Source: Bacteroidota bacterium (GTDB taxonomy: Bacteria; Bacteroidota; Bacteroidia; 2-12-FULL-35-15). Taken from it: 6,028 nt of DNA. Below the pieces are notes generated by a model, which saw nothing but the letters and a program-made list of their open reading frames with translations, was not told the DNA's origin and ran no database searches. The translations under genes were made by a program, and so were the position numbers. Positions 5,559 to 6,028 of this stretch are shown here, piece after piece. The stretch's first letter is position 1, and each line of letters begins with the position of its first letter. The stretch lies in NCBI GenBank assembly GCA_021413595.1, contig JAIOQD010000572.1, positions 1 through 6,028 of the forward strand, read 5' to 3'.

Positions 5559-6028
5559 ATGAAAATTGCAATTTTATCACGCAACTTAAAACTATACTCT
5601 ACCAGACGTTTGGTAGAAGCCGCTGAGCAGCGAGGGCATGAAGTAATTGTGCTAGATCATTTGAAATGCGTTTTGGTAATTGAAAAAGGACATCCTCAAA
5701 TTTTTTATGGGGGAAAACAGGTTGTTGGAATTGATGCGATTATTCCGCGTATTGGCACCTCTGTTACATTTTACGGAGCAGCTGTTGTTAGGCAGTTTGA
5801 ACAAATGAAAGTATTCTCTTCGGTGGAATCTCAGGCTTTGGTGCGTTCCCGTGATAAGCTCAGGAGTTTGCAGTTATTGGCTAAGGCGGGACTTGGTATG
5901 CCTAAAACAGCATTTGCCTCAACTCCTAAAAATATTGAAAACGTGCTTGAGCAGGTAGGTGGGGCTCCTGTAGTGATAAAACTGCTGGAAGGAACTCAGG
6001 GTATTGGGGTGATTCTAGCGGAAACACA
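5559..6028 (+). CDS. rimK: Ribosomal protein S6--L-glutamate ligase family protein RimK (5' part)
   Basis: The frame opens at ATG 5559 with [18 protein letters not shown] and runs to the window edge, giving 156 codons of a protein normally near 300 residues. It aligns with E. coli RimK from the first residue: [20 protein letters not shown] (about 67-86), [17 protein letters not shown] (108-124), and [18 protein letters not shown] (about 136-153). The last contains the glycine-rich ATP-grasp loop EGTQGIGV. RimK adds glutamates to the C-terminus of ribosomal protein S6 using ATP; some relatives act on other acceptors such as small metabolites or cofactors, and the truncated sequence does not settle which. 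The missing part includes the Mg/ATP and acceptor-binding half. It lies 39 nt behind the rimB-like gene with no terminator between, so the two are probably one operon. Confidence 0.93.
   Translation, partial: MKIAILSRNLKLYSTRRLVEAAEQRGHEVIVLDHLKCVLVIEKGHPQIFYGGKQVVGIDAIIPRIGTSVTFYGAAVVRQFEQMKVFSSVESQALVRSRDKLRSLQLLAKAGLGMPKTAFASTPKNIENVLEQVGGAPVVIKLLEGTQGIGVILAET

Overview
The window looks like chromosomal DNA from a low-GC member of the Bacteroidota. The evidence is the AT-rich intergenic DNA, the near absence of Shine-Dalgarno sequences, a textbook Bacteroidota promoter (TTG, 19-nt gap, TACATTTG) in front of a tRNA pair, and protein sequences of Bacteroidota character. It is ordinary housekeeping DNA carrying a few signs of decay. 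I see no new multi-gene system in it.

Layout. The left two thirds are on the minus strand. Positions 50-1669 hold malate synthase A (aceB), interrupted by an in-frame TAA at 155-157; the conserved 34-residue C-terminal tail continues in the same frame down to a second stop at 50-52. A rho-independent terminator (1741-1783) separates aceB from a 70-residue helical protein of unknown function (1796-2008). Another strong terminator (2154-2201) closes a long U32-family gene, rlhA-like (2254-4116), whose E. coli counterpart is needed for hydroxylation of C2501 in 23S rRNA. From about 4117 to 4505 there is no intact gene, but the 3' end of a decayed insertion sequence (transposase C-terminus plus end-like repeats) can be read on the plus strand. 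Next comes a minus-strand tRNA unit: promoter (4847-4876), tRNA-Pro(UGG), a structured spacer, a damaged-looking tRNA-Arg(UCU), and a terminator (4525-4570). The right end is on the plus strand: a retropepsin-like 'ATP-dependent zinc protease' (RimB-type, 5070-5519), then rimK (ribosomal protein S6 glutamate ligase family), cut off by the window edge.

How the genes fit together. Apart from aceB (glyoxylate shunt) and the small unknown protein, the content concerns translation: two tRNAs, a 23S rRNA modification factor and a ribosomal-protein modifying pair. The minus-strand genes appear to be separate transcription units, as each is followed by its own terminator. rimB and rimK are 39 nt apart and are probably co-transcribed.

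The two observations most worth checking are the single-codon interruption of aceB, where all downstream sequence is intact, and the tRNA-Arg(UCU) with two stem mismatches and an altered T-loop. Either could be real mutation and decay, or sequence error.
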